Assembly: GCF_900105055.1 (NCBI RefSeq)
Contig: NZ_FNTA01000004.1
Location: forward strand, 3,689,501-3,753,500
From: Amycolatopsis lurida
GTDB taxonomy: Bacteria; Actinomycetota; Actinomycetes; Mycobacteriales; Pseudonocardiaceae
Reading direction: 5' to 3'
Length of the DNA: 64,000 nucleotides
The position numbers were made by a program, and so were the translations under genes. The notes beneath the pieces were generated by a model. The model was not told the origin of the DNA. It was given only the letters and a program-made list of their open reading frames with translations, and made no database searches. Of the stretch, positions 49,128 to 58,122 are shown one piece after another. Position 1 is the stretch's first letter, and the number at the start of each line of letters is the position of its first letter.

Positions 49128-50795
49128 TTAGACGCGTTGCAGGGCCCTGAGCAGGCGATATGGGCGCCCGCCGAGTCCTTCGGCTTCGAAGACGGCGACG
49201 CCGACTCGGGGGAGGTCGCGGGCCGCGGGGTAGGCGAGGTAGCGCGGGACCCACCGCGGCTGGAACTTCGCGTTGAAGCGGTAGAGGGTCTCGATCTGGA
49301 TCCAGCGTGAGAAGAATCGCAATGTCCGGGCGGACAGGCGGGCGACGGGGCCGGCGCCGATGCGCTGCCCTTGTTCCAGGACGGCCCGGAAGGCGGCGAA
49401 GTTCAGGGAGACGTGTTGGGCGGGGGTGGTCAGGAGGAGTTCGGAGATCATCAGTTCGTTGACGCCGTTGTCCGCCGTCCGGTCGCGGCGCATGACGTCC
49501 AGCGAGAGGCCCTTCTCGCCCCACGGGACGAACTGGAGGATTCCGCGCACCCGTCCGTCGTGTTCGGCGGTCACCAGGATCGAGCCGGGATCGCCCATGC
49601 GGCCGAGCGCCATCGAGAAGCCACGTTCCGTGTCCGTGCCGCGCCAGGTGGCGGCGAGGGTGCGGAGTTCGTCTAGCTCGGCGAGAGGCAGATCCTCGGC
49701 TTTTCGGATGCGCGCGGTGTAGCCGGCGCGCTTCGTGCGCGAGACGGCTTGGCGGACTCCGCGCATGACGCGGCCTTCGAGGGTGAAGGTCTCGGTGTCG
49801 ACGACGGCCTCGTCGCCGATCTCCAGCACCTCGAGCCCGAAGCGTGCCCAGACGGTCGCGCCCAGTTCCGAGCAGCCCATGGCCGCCGGGGTCCAGGCGT
49901 ACCTTCGGCAGACGTCCAGGTACTCCTCGATCGCGCCGGGCCACGCTTCCGGGTCACCGAGGGGGTCCGCCGAGCACAGCGCGACCCCGGCGATCACCCG
50001 ATAGGTCACCGCGGCCTTCCCCGACTTCGAGAAGACCACGAACTTGTCCCGGCGCAGGGCGAAGTACCCCAGCGAGTCCCGCTCCCCCAGCAGCCCGCGG
50101 AGCCGCTCGACCTCGTCGTCGGTCAGCTCCGGCGCGGGTTCGGCCGAGCGGAGCAGGAAGTACGCCGCCAGCAGCACCGCGCCGATCCCGAACAGCAGGC
50201 CGACGGCGGCCGACAGGTCTTCCAGCCACAGCGCGGGGAACACCACCGGACCGCTCACGCCGATCAGGGCCAGCGCCGACTGCGCCAGGCGGTCGCCGAC
50301 ACCCGCGTCGACAGGCGCGACCGACAGCAGCACGAAGTTGATCGCGACCCCGGCGACCGTCAGTTGCAGGAAGACCCGGACCGCGCGCCACCGGCCGGTG
50401 ACCGGATCGGGGAGCGCGATGAAGTGGCGCCGCGTCGCGATCAGGGCGATCAGCAGCGCGAGTGACACGAGACCGGCACCGAGGGCGTGCCGCAGCCCGA
50501 GGTGCGACACCGTCAACAGCGCGGCGGTGGCGACCGCCAGCTGCCAGGCCCGGCGCTTGCGCCGCTTGAGGCCGGTGGCGAGCAGCATCAGCAGCACACC
50601 GGTCACCAGCGCGACCGTCGCCGCGCCGACCGTGGCCTCGTGCGGCAGTTCCAGCCATTCGGCGACGCGTCCGCGCAGGGTGCGCCGCCCGGCAGGCACC
50701 AGCACCGAGACCAGGGCCAGCAGTCCGGCCAGCCGCGTCACCCAGGTGATCACCACCACCGAGGTGGCACCCGCCACCCGCCAAGCGCCCGCCAA
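49128..50795 (-). CDS. MprF-like membrane protein with DUF2156 domain
   Basis: 555 residues. Six to seven membrane helices in residues 1-235, then the DUF2156 double-GNAT domain of phosphatidylglycerol lysyltransferases: R-R-D-K-F-V-V-F-S, C-S-A-D-P-L-G-D-P, V-R-Q-A-V-S-R-T-K-R and L-D-V-M-R-R-D. Aminoacylation of phosphatidylglycerol lowers surface charge against cationic peptides. No lysyl-tRNA synthetase domain is fused, unlike mycobacterial LysX. Start is TTG with GGGGGCGG upstream; a GTG six codons later is an alternative. Confidence 0.82.
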   Translation of the reverse strand: MAGAWRVAGATSVVVITWVTRLAGLLALVSVLVPAGRRTLRGRVAEWLELPHEATVGAATVALVTGVLLMLLATGLKRRKRRAWQLAVATAALLTVSHLGLRHALGAGLVSLALLIALIATRRHFIALPDPVTGRWRAVRVFLQLTVAGVAINFVLLSVAPVDAGVGDRLAQSALALIGVSGPVVFPALWLEDLSAAVGLLFGIGAVLLAAYFLLRSAEPAPELTDDEVERLRGLLGERDSLGYFALRRDKFVVFSKSGKAAVTYRVIAGVALCSADPLGDPEAWPGAIEEYLDVCRRYAWTPAAMGCSELGATVWARFGLEVLEIGDEAVVDTETFTLEGRVMRGVRQAVSRTKRAGYTARIRKAEDLPLAELDELRTLAATWRGTDTERGFSMALGRMGDPGSILVTAEHDGRVRGILQFVPWGEKGLSLDVMRRDRTADNGVNELMISELLLTTPAQHVSLNFAAFRAVLEQGQRIGAGPVARLSARTLRFFSRWIQIETLYRFNAKFQPRWVPRYLAYPAARDLPRVGVAVFEAEGLGGRPYRLLRALQRV

Positions 50796-50943
50796 GTTCC
50801 GCCCCCGTCAGGTCGTGTCCTGTGAGCCCGTTCGATGGGCTTCGTGATCCAGGTGGTTCCCGACGGTGCAAGCGGCTGGACCGCCCGTGCCGTCAGGGGC
50901 CGCCTGGGCGCGAAGACCGCGAACGTGACTCGCAGGACGCGGC

Positions 50944-52920
50944 CTAGCTCCTTGCCAGCTCCACGAACGGTACAAGGGCGTCGGGGTTCAGCAGGGCATC
51001 CCGGCTGACGGCGCGGTCAGGTGAAATACCCGAAAGGATCTTCTTGACCGGAACCTCGCATTTCTTGCCGTTGAGCGTCCGGGGCACCTCACTCACCTGG
51101 ACGAACCGGTCGGGCACGTGCCGCGGCGAGAGGGCCCCGCGCAGTTCTTTGCGCAGGGCGGGCTCGACCTCGTCGAGTGACGCGCCTTCGGCCAGCACGA
51201 GGAAACACAGCAGCTGCCCGTCCTCGTTGCCCGCCGCCGACGTGTCGATCACCAGCGAGTCCGCGACCTGGTCGAACGACTCCACCACCCGGTAGAACTC
51301 GGCCGTGCCCATCCGGACGCCGCCACGATTGAGCGTCGAGTCGCTGCGCCCGTAGATGACGGCGGAGCCGCGTCCGGTGATCCGGATCCAGTCGCCGTGC
51401 CGCCAGATCCCCGGGTACATCTCGAAGTACGCCTCGCGCAGCCGCGAGCCGTCCGGGTCGTTCCAGAAGAACACCGGCATCGACGGCATCGGCTCGGTGA
51501 TCACCAGTTCGCCGACCGTCTCCACCACGGGCTTCCCGGCCTCGTCGAACGCGGCGACGGCGGCGCCGAGCGCGCGGACCGAGAGTTCACCCAGCCAGAC
51601 CGGGACGTCCGGGGCAGACGCGACGAACGCCGCGCAGAGATCCGTGCCACCGGACACCGAGCAGATCTGGACACGTTTGCCGACCTCGTCGACGATCCAC
51701 CGGAAGCCCTCGACGCTCAGCGGCGCGCCGGTGGAGCCCAAGGCGCGCAACGCGGTGAGGTCGTACCGCTCGGCTGGTTTGATCCCGGCCTTCAGGCAGC
51801 TCTGGATGTACGGCGCCGACGTGCCAAAGAAGGTGACGCGGTGCTGCTCGGCCAAATGCCACAACACGTTCAGGTCCGGGTGGCCCGGGCTGCCGTCGAA
51901 GAGCACGATCGTGGTGCCGGTCAGCAGGCCGGAGATGAGGAAGTTCCACATCATCCAGCCGGTGGTGGTGAACCAGAAGAACCGATCGCCGGGTCCGAGA
52001 TCACTTTGCAGGGCAAGGGCTTTGAGGTGTTCGAGGGTGATGCCGCCGTGGCCGTGGACGATGCCCTTCGGCAGGCCGGTGGTCCCCGAGGAGTACAGGA
52101 CCCACAGCGGGTGGCCGAATTCGACGGGCTCGAAGGCCAGTTCCGTGCCCGCGTTGCCGGCGAGCAGTGTGTCCCAGTCGAGCGTGCCGTCGAGGCGGCC
52201 GCCGGCGTAGTCGACGAGCACGGTCGCTTCGAGCGTGGGGATCTCGTCCCGCAGGGCGTTCACCGTCGACCGGCTGTCGAACCATCGTCCATTGTAGACA
52301 TAGCCGTTGACCGCGATCAGCACCTTCGGCTCGATCTGCGCGAAGCGGTCGGTGATCGCGCGGACGCCGAAGTCCGGCGAGCACGACGACCAGATCGCGC
52401 CGAGGCTCGCGGTGGCGAGGAAGGCGATCAGCGTCTGCGGGCAGTTCGGCGCCAGCGCGACGACCCTGTCCCCTTTGGACACTCCCAGCTTGCGCAGCCC
52501 TTCCCGCGCGGAGGCGACGGCGGACCGCAGAGCGCCGTACGTCAGCTGCGACGAGAGGCCGTCTTCACGGTGGAAGATCACGGCGACCTCGTCATCGGCC
52601 TTCGCGGCGCCCGCGACACCGGGCATGAGCGAGTGCTCGGCGTAGTTCAGCGTGCCACCTTCGAACCATCGCGCGTGCGGCATCTCGCCGGTGAGCACCG
52701 CGCCGGGCGCGTCATGCCAGCGCACGCCGAGGAAGTCGGCGACGCCGGACCAGAACTCCGGCCCGCGCTGGACGGAGAACTCCCACAACGCGTTGTAGTC
52801 GTCGGCCTCCACGCCGCGTTCGGTGCGCAGCCATTGGCGGAACGCGTCGATCTTGGTGTCGGGCAGGCGGCTCGGCTCAGGGCGCCAGAGCACTTCTGGG
52901 GCGTCGGCGGTGTGCGTCAC
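50944..52920 (-). CDS. aacS: Acetoacetate-CoA ligase
   Basis: 658 residues, the family length. AMP-binding core Y-S-S-G-T-T-G-L-P-K-G, adenine motif S-G-G-T-D-L, hinge-region Y-G-R-S-D-S-T-L-N-R-G-G-V-R and catalytic Lys in N-G-K-K-C-E-V-P-V-K. The N-terminal D-Y-N-A-L-W-E-F-S-V and F-W, and the N-G-K-K-x-E end, fit acetoacetyl-CoA synthetase rather than acetyl-CoA synthetase. It activates acetoacetate for lipid or polyhydroxybutyrate metabolism. GTG start. Confidence 0.9.
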   Translation of the reverse strand: MTHTADAPEVLWRPEPSRLPDTKIDAFRQWLRTERGVEADDYNALWEFSVQRGPEFWSGVADFLGVRWHDAPGAVLTGEMPHARWFEGGTLNYAEHSLMPGVAGAAKADDEVAVIFHREDGLSSQLTYGALRSAVASAREGLRKLGVSKGDRVVALAPNCPQTLIAFLATASLGAIWSSCSPDFGVRAITDRFAQIEPKVLIAVNGYVYNGRWFDSRSTVNALRDEIPTLEATVLVDYAGGRLDGTLDWDTLLAGNAGTELAFEPVEFGHPLWVLYSSGTTGLPKGIVHGHGGITLEHLKALALQSDLGPGDRFFWFTTTGWMMWNFLISGLLTGTTIVLFDGSPGHPDLNVLWHLAEQHRVTFFGTSAPYIQSCLKAGIKPAERYDLTALRALGSTGAPLSVEGFRWIVDEVGKRVQICSVSGGTDLCAAFVASAPDVPVWLGELSVRALGAAVAAFDEAGKPVVETVGELVITEPMPSMPVFFWNDPDGSRLREAYFEMYPGIWRHGDWIRITGRGSAVIYGRSDSTLNRGGVRMGTAEFYRVVESFDQVADSLVIDTSAAGNEDGQLLCFLVLAEGASLDEVEPALRKELRGALSPRHVPDRFVQVSEVPRTLNGKKCEVPVKKILSGISPDRAVSRDALLNPDALVPFVELARS

Positions 52921-52939
52921 CCCGCGATGTTAACCCTCG

Positions 52940-53701
52940 TTAACCGAACTGGCGAGCCCCCGTGAACAGCTCGTACGCCATCGTCTTGAGCCGCGAGGCG
53001 TCGAGCGGTGTGACGGTCAGCCACCCTCGATCGCGACGGAGCCCGTAGCGGCCGTCGGGGGTGTCCACCCAGGTCAGCGTCCCTTCGCTGCGTACCCAGC
53101 GGCCCTCCCACGACTTCCTGGCCGCGCCGAGCCGCCCGCCGCCGATCCGCTGTGTCGCGATGCGCACCATCACGATGACCTCGGGTTCCCGCAGCCCGGC
53201 GTCGCGCAGGACGTCGGAGAAGGCGGGCTGCCCGCCGCGCTCCCCCGCCTCGCACGCGGCTGTGTAGTCGTCGACGCGCAGATTGACCGAGAGGCCCCGA
53301 CCCTGCTCGCACGGCGGCAGCGCCTGCAGCAGCGTCGCGGCGACGAGCGGCTCCCGCAGCTCGGTCAGCTCGACGTCGGTGCCCGCAACGCCGATCGCGA
53401 CCGCCCCGCGGTCGGACACGCATCCGACGGCCCGGTACGCCGGGTCACCGTCGAGCCTCAGGTCCAGCGTGAGTTCGCTGTTCGCGACGGTGTGCAGCAG
53501 CCGCACCAGCTCGGGCGCGGGCGAGTCGACCGTGCCGAGGCCGCGTTCGGACAGCGTCGCGCTCGCCGTGGCCACCAGTTCCGCGCGGAACTCCGGTGTC
53601 CGCCCGACGTGCGGGATCTCCAGCACCGCGGGCAGTTCGTCGCGCCCGTGCGCCGACCAGAGGAGGAACAGTTCGCCGACGTGCAACCGGATCCAGTCCA
53701 T
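52940..53701 (-). CDS. espG: ESX secretion-associated protein EspG
   Basis: 253 residues, typical EspG length. L-F-L-L-W-x-x-x-G-R-D-E-L-P at the N-terminus and the central beta-sheet pattern fit the EspG fold, the cytoplasmic chaperone that binds PE-PPE-type substrates of type VII secretion. The gene overlaps the PPE-like gene by one base (TGATG) and is last in a three-gene operon. Confidence 0.82.
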   Translation of the reverse strand: MDWIRLHVGELFLLWSAHGRDELPAVLEIPHVGRTPEFRAELVATASATLSERGLGTVDSPAPELVRLLHTVANSELTLDLRLDGDPAYRAVGCVSDRGAVAIGVAGTDVELTELREPLVAATLLQALPPCEQGRGLSVNLRVDDYTAACEAGERGGQPAFSDVLRDAGLREPEVIVMVRIATQRIGGGRLGAARKSWEGRWVRSEGTLTWVDTPDGRYGLRRDRGWLTVTPLDASRLKTMAYELFTGARQFG

Positions 53702-54843
53702 CAGCGGCCGGTCCTCGGGTCTTCACCGATGACCGGCGGGGTCACGTGCCCGGTGAGACCCCAGACGTCGGAATCCTCGACGAGGTAGTCCGGAGTCTTG
53801 CGGTTTTGGCCGTCCTGCTGCCCTTGCGGCGGCATCATCCCCATCGGCATCCCGCCGGCGCCGCCGATCCCCGCGGCCGCGGCCCGGGTCCCGGCGACCT
53901 GACCCGGCTGCGGCCCGGACGGCCCGAACCCACCGGCACCGGAACGGCCACCCTGCCCGAGCTGCTCGTGGGTCCCACCGGAGGTGCCGGGTGGCGGCGG
54001 GACGTAGGCGCCGCTGCTCGCGCCGGGCTGACGCGGCGCCTCGACCGGCTCCCGCACCTGGATCGGGGCGGCGTTGTCTGCACTGTCCACGCCACTGCTG
54101 CGCGTGGAGTCGTCCGGCGGCGGCACCGGTTCCGGCGTCGGTTCGGGTTTCGGCGTCGGTTCTTCGGGTGTTTCGAGGATCTTCGGCTGCTTGCCGTACG
54201 AGGTGAAGGCCGGAACGTTCTCGTAGACCTCGCCGGAGCTCCGCTGCATCCGCGTCATCACGTCGGCCGCCTGCCGGTGCAGATCCTGCGAACTCTCGTC
54301 GGTGGGTTCGGCGACGATCCGCCCCGCCTCGGCGAAACCGCCTCCCGACGGGGGCGCGGCCGACATGGCCTGCGTCGAATCCTGATCCGCGACCGGGATC
54401 GGGCGGCGTTTCGGCGCCTCCGGCAGCTTGGGCCGCGGCGCGTATCCCGGCGGCTCGGGCATCGTGCGCCGCGCGGTGTCGGCGATGTCCGCCTGGCGGC
54501 GCACGCAGTTCGCGACGTTCTCCGCGCGCCAGCCCGTCTCTCCCGCCCAATCGACGAGCTTGATCGCGGCGTCACGGGCCCTGTCCGCGCCCTCGCCCGT
54601 CCAGCCGTCGGCGGTGGCGACGAGCGCGGCCCGGAGTTCGGAACCGACCCGGTCCAGGAACGCGCTGATCTTCGTCCACTGCGCGGCGACGGCCTCCGCG
54701 CTCGCGAGGTCCAGCTCGTCGTGGACCATCTCGTAGAGCTCCCGATGCGAGTAGCTCATCCAGTCGATGTCGGCGTTGAGGTGTTCGGGGCCCGGTTGCG
54801 GTTCGGGCTCCCGCGGCGGCCACGGCATGGGCAGGATGCGCAT
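53701..54843 (-). CDS. PPE/WXG-like ESX substrate with Pro/Gly-rich tail
   Basis: 380 residues. Residues 30-130 form a helical hairpin with D-G-W-T-G-E-G-A (WxG turn) and an N-terminal M-S-Y-S-H-R-E-L-Y, as in actinobacterial PPE-domain proteins. The rest is low-complexity Pro, Gly, Gln and Met (G-G-M-P-M-G-M-M-P-P-Q), ending in a short folded-looking tail D-V-W-G-L-T-G. Presumably exported by an ESX system encoded elsewhere and chaperoned by the next gene. Confidence 0.78.
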   Translation of the reverse strand: MRILPMPWPPREPEPQPGPEHLNADIDWMSYSHRELYEMVHDELDLASAEAVAAQWTKISAFLDRVGSELRAALVATADGWTGEGADRARDAAIKLVDWAGETGWRAENVANCVRRQADIADTARRTMPEPPGYAPRPKLPEAPKRRPIPVADQDSTQAMSAAPPSGGGFAEAGRIVAEPTDESSQDLHRQAADVMTRMQRSSGEVYENVPAFTSYGKQPKILETPEEPTPKPEPTPEPVPPPDDSTRSSGVDSADNAAPIQVREPVEAPRQPGASSGAYVPPPPGTSGGTHEQLGQGGRSGAGGFGPSGPQPGQVAGTRAAAAGIGGAGGMPMGMMPPQGQQDGQNRKTPDYLVEDSDVWGLTGHVTPPVIGEDPRTGR

Positions 54844-55322
54844 CAGTGCTCGTCCTTCCGCTCGTGGTCGACGATGTCCTCCATGTCGAACCGGCGGGCG
54901 ACCCGTTCGAGCTGCTCCTGGCCCTCCTCGTCCGCGGCGACGTACATCTTCCGTGCCGCCATCACGGTGAGCTGGAAGTCCTTCAGCACCACGGCGAAGT
55001 CCTTGAGAACGGGGACGGCCGCTTCGGTGCCCTTGTTCGCGGCGCCCTGGAAGCGTTCGCTCATCGTGTGCCCGACGAAGTTCGCGCCCAGCTTCAACGG
55101 CGCGTTGAACTCCGTCGAGTCCTTGATCAGCGCGTTGAGCTCGTGCCGTGCCTTCAGCAGGGCGTCGACGAGCTTCTTGGCGGCGTCCTCGGAGACCTTG
55201 ACGGTCCCCTTCTTGGCATCGGTCTTGGAATCCCGGATCTGACCCGCCACCGGCGCCAAGGCCGGAGCCGAAGCTCCGAACGCGGCCTGTGGCGTCGCAG
55301 GTACCTTGGGTGACTGTGCCAT
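54843..55322 (-). CDS. ESX-associated helical protein with YxxxD motif
   Basis: 159 residues. Mostly helical (residues 40-140), with Y-V-A-A-D (YxxxD) at about 126-130, the export signal position after a helical hairpin in PE and WXG100 partners. It has no WXG. Together with the following PPE-like gene (one-base overlap) it looks like a PE-type heterodimer partner. The family is known in actinomycetes only as hypothetical. Confidence 0.7.
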   Translation of the reverse strand: MAQSPKVPATPQAAFGASAPALAPVAGQIRDSKTDAKKGTVKVSEDAAKKLVDALLKARHELNALIKDSTEFNAPLKLGANFVGHTMSERFQGAANKGTEAAVPVLKDFAVVLKDFQLTVMAARKMYVAADEEGQEQLERVARRFDMEDIVDHERKDEH

Positions 55323-55371
55323 CGGACCCCTCCCCTGTCACATCTGCAGGGGAATGCTAGCGCGAACCGGG

Positions 55372-56004
55372 TCACCGCAGGTGGGCGTCGAACCAATTCA
55401 GCGTGCGCTGCCAGGCCTCCGCGGCCGCGTCCGGGTCGGCGTCGAAACGGTGATTGGCGCCCGGGTAGTGGACGACGTTCGTCGCGACGTTCGCCGTCGC
55501 CGCCGCGTCACGCAGCTGTTCGACCTCGGCGCCTCCGGCCTCGTCGCCCGCGTCGCCGTACATGCCGAGCCACGGGCTGGTGAGCCGTCCGGCGATCTCC
55601 ACCAGGACCGGCAGCCCGGTGACCCCCTGCCCGCCGACGCTGACCGCCGCGCCCAGCCTGCGGTTCGACGCCACGACCAGCGCGGCCGTCCCGCCGAGGT
55701 CGAAACCGACGACACCGACGAGATCCGCCTGGATACCGCGCTCGCCGAGCCACGCGAGCGTCGCGTCGGTGGCTTCGAGGAGGTCCTGCTGCGTGAGGTC
55801 GTCCCGGTCGAGATGCGGGGTAACGGTGAGCCAGCCTTCGCCGGCGAGACCGGCCAGGAGCAGGCCCAAACCCTCTTCGACCTCTTCGGCCTCCTCGTGC
55901 AGCACCACGAGCCCGCCGCGGACGACACCATCCGGTTCGGCGAAGGTCAGGCGCAGCGTGTGGCCGTCGGCGTGCTGGTGTTCCACGGTGGTCGTCAGGG
56001 TCAT
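55372..56004 (-). CDS. Dienelactone-hydrolase-fold protein with Asp at the nucleophile
   Basis: 210 residues. The fold is clear: L-H-E-E-A-E-E at the N-terminus, the elbow V-V-G-F-D-L-G-G-T and the C-terminal G-A-N-H-R-F-D histidine. But the nucleophile, normally Cys or Ser (GFCxGG), is Asp (codon GAC). An Asp nucleophile would suit a dehalogenase-type reaction, or the protein has lost hydrolase activity. ATG start; it diverges from the aminotransferase gene. Confidence 0.8.
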   Translation of the reverse strand: MTLTTTVEHQHADGHTLRLTFAEPDGVVRGGLVVLHEEAEEVEEGLGLLLAGLAGEGWLTVTPHLDRDDLTQQDLLEATDATLAWLGERGIQADLVGVVGFDLGGTAALVVASNRRLGAAVSVGGQGVTGLPVLVEIAGRLTSPWLGMYGDAGDEAGGAEVEQLRDAAATANVATNVVHYPGANHRFDADPDAAAEAWQRTLNWFDAHLR

Positions 56005-56101
56005 TCCTCCATCAGACCACTCTTAGGTAAATATTCGGAGCTTGCGCCGACGCGGGAGGATACGGTGTCGGAGCCGTCCCCCAGACGTAGGAGCGCCGAA
56101 G

Positions 56102-57157
56102 ATGTCACCTGTTTCGCCGCGTGCGGATCTCGAATCGTTGCCGAAGTACGTCCCTGGCCGGACAATCCAGGGCGCGATCAAGCTGGCGAGCAACGAGGTC
56201 CCCGGTGGGCCGCTGCCGAGTGTGGCGCAGGCCATAGCCGAGACGGCGCAGGGCATCAACCGGTACCCGGACATCACCGCGTCCGGGCTCGTCGAGCGGC
56301 TGGCCCGCGAGCTGAACGAGCCGGTGGAGCGGATCGCCGTCGGCTGCGGTTCGGTTTCCCTTTGCCAGCAGATGATCCAGGCCCTGTGCGGCCCGGGCGA
56401 CGAGGTCGTCTTCCCGTGGCGTTCGTTCGAGGCGTACCCGATCGTCACGCAGGTGGCGAACGCCGTCAGCGTGAAGGTGCCGCTGACAGCGGGGCATGGG
56501 TTGGATTTGGACGCCATGGTGGCCGCGATCACGCCGAAGACGCGGCTGGTCTTCGTGTGCAACCCCAACAACCCGACCGGGACGGTCGTGCGGCGGGCGG
56601 AACTGGAACGTTTCCTCGACGCCGTGCCCTCGGGTGTGCTCGTCGTGCTCGACGAGGCGTACAAGGAGTTCGTGACCGACGCCGAGGTGCCGGACGGCGT
56701 CGAATTGGCGCGCGGCAGGGACAACGTCGCGGTACTGCGGACTTTCTCGAAGGCGTACGGCCTCGCCGGTCTCCGCGTGGGTTACGCGGTGGCCCCGGAA
56801 GCGATCACCGTCGCGCTGAAGCAGGTCTACGTCGCGTTCTCGGTGAACATGATCGCCCAGGCGGCGGCCATCGCCTCGCTCGACGCGGCCGACGAGCTGC
56901 TGCAACGCTGCAAGGAGATCGTCTCGGAGCGCACTCGCGTCCGGGACGCCTTGGTGGCCAAGGGTTATGAGGTGCCGGAGACGCAGGCGAACTTCGTCTG
57001 GCTGCCGCTGGGCGACCGGACGACCGAGTTCGCGGAGCACGCGCTGGAGCGCAAGCTGATCGTGCGTCCCTTCGCGGGCGAAGGCGCGCGAGTGACCATC
57101 GGGACGCCTGAGGAGAACGACCTCTTCCTCGAAGCGGCCGGGGATTTCCCGCGCTGA
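56102..57157 (+). CDS. hisC: Histidinol-phosphate/aromatic aminotransferase
   Basis: 351 residues. PLP class II fold: L-A-S-N-E-V-P at the N-terminus, N-P-N-N-P-T-G-T, D-E-A-Y-K-E-F, and the PLP-lysine in F-S-K-A-Y-G-L-A-G-L-R-V-G-Y. Standing alone outside a his operon, it may be the second HisC or the aromatic aminotransferase PatA; with tyrA also in the region at a distance, an aromatic role is possible. ATG at 56102 with AGGAG upstream. Confidence 0.85.
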   Translation: MSPVSPRADLESLPKYVPGRTIQGAIKLASNEVPGGPLPSVAQAIAETAQGINRYPDITASGLVERLARELNEPVERIAVGCGSVSLCQQMIQALCGPGDEVVFPWRSFEAYPIVTQVANAVSVKVPLTAGHGLDLDAMVAAITPKTRLVFVCNPNNPTGTVVRRAELERFLDAVPSGVLVVLDEAYKEFVTDAEVPDGVELARGRDNVAVLRTFSKAYGLAGLRVGYAVAPEAITVALKQVYVAFSVNMIAQAAAIASLDAADELLQRCKEIVSERTRVRDALVAKGYEVPETQANFVWLPLGDRTTEFAEHALERKLIVRPFAGEGARVTIGTPEENDLFLEAAGDFPR

Positions 57158-57220
57158 GCACACTTTCGGCCGGCCCGCGCTTCGTCCACCCGCATTACGT
57201 CGAGGGAGCGCGGGCCGTTC

Positions 57221-57982
57221 CTATTTGAGGAGCAGCTGCACCATCGCGGCGAGGCCGATCACGACGATCACGCCGCGCAGCACCTTCGGCGAAAGCTTGC
57301 GGCCGATCTTCGCGCCGATCTGGCCGCCGATCGTCGACCCGACCGCGAGCAGCGCGACCACGGGCCAGCTGACCGGCGCGATGAAGGCGTAGATCGCGCC
57401 CGCGACGATGTTCACGACCGCCGACAGGGCGTTCTTGACGCCGTTGAGCCGTTGCAGCGACTCCGACATCAGCATCCCCATCACGGCCATCATCATCACG
57501 CCCTGCGCGGCCGTGAAATATCCGCCGTAGATGCCGATCAGGAAGATCAGGAACAGCAGGAGCGGCCCGATCTTGTGGACCTTCCCGTTCGCCTCGCGGC
57601 GCTTCGCGACCCAGGCGCCCACTCGCGGCTGGACGATCACGAGCACCACCGCGAGGCCGACCAGCGCGGGTACGACGGTCTCGAAAGCGTCCTTCGGCAG
57701 CGAGAGCAGCAGGATCGTCCCGCAGATCGCGCCGAGGAACGACGCCACGGCGAGTTTGGCGACCTGGGGCCAGTAGCCCCTGAGCTCCTCCCGGTAGCCG
57801 ATCGCCCCGCTGACCGTGCCGGGAGCGAGGCCGATCGCGTTGGACGTCGTCGCCGTCAGCGGCGAGTAGCCGAGGGCGACCAGAACCGGGAAGGTCACCA
57901 GCGTGCCCGAGCCGACGACCGTGTTGATGGTGCCCGCCCAGAGCCCCGCGACGAAGATCACTACCGCGTGCCACCACGTCAT
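57221..57982 (-). CDS. TauE/SafE-family anion permease
   Basis: 253 residues with eight membrane helices. G-T-I-N-T-V-V-G-S-G-T-L-V-T-F-P, then T-S-N-A-I-G-L-A-P-G and the internal repeat G-I-Y-G-G-Y-F and N-G-V-K-N-A-L-S are the family marks. Such proteins export sulfite or sulfonates. No sulfur gene is adjacent. Confidence 0.88.
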   Translation of the reverse strand: MTWWHAVVIFVAGLWAGTINTVVGSGTLVTFPVLVALGYSPLTATTSNAIGLAPGTVSGAIGYREELRGYWPQVAKLAVASFLGAICGTILLLSLPKDAFETVVPALVGLAVVLVIVQPRVGAWVAKRREANGKVHKIGPLLLFLIFLIGIYGGYFTAAQGVMMMAVMGMLMSESLQRLNGVKNALSAVVNIVAGAIYAFIAPVSWPVVALLAVGSTIGGQIGAKIGRKLSPKVLRGVIVVIGLAAMVQLLLK

Positions 57983-58063
57983 AAAGCGCTCACGTCCGCA
58001 CCCTAAGCACCGTTACCTCCTTTCGCGCTCCGGATGTGTCTAGTCGAACATTCAACGGGCCCG

Positions 58064-58120
58064 TTATGTCTTGTTCGGCGGGAAGACGCAGAACTCGTTG
58101 CCTTCACGGTCTTCGCCGTC
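58064..58120 (-). pseudogene. C-terminal remnant of a VOC/glyoxalase protein
   Basis: In the gap behind the GNAT gene one frame reads E-D-R-E-G-N-E-F-C-V-F-P-P and ends at TAA 58064-58066. D-x-E-G-N-E-F-C-V is the typical last strand of glyoxalase/bleomycin-resistance (VOC) proteins. Nothing upstream continues it; the GNAT gene begins at once. So it is a scar of a deleted gene. Confidence 0.55.
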
Positions 58121-58122
58121 AT

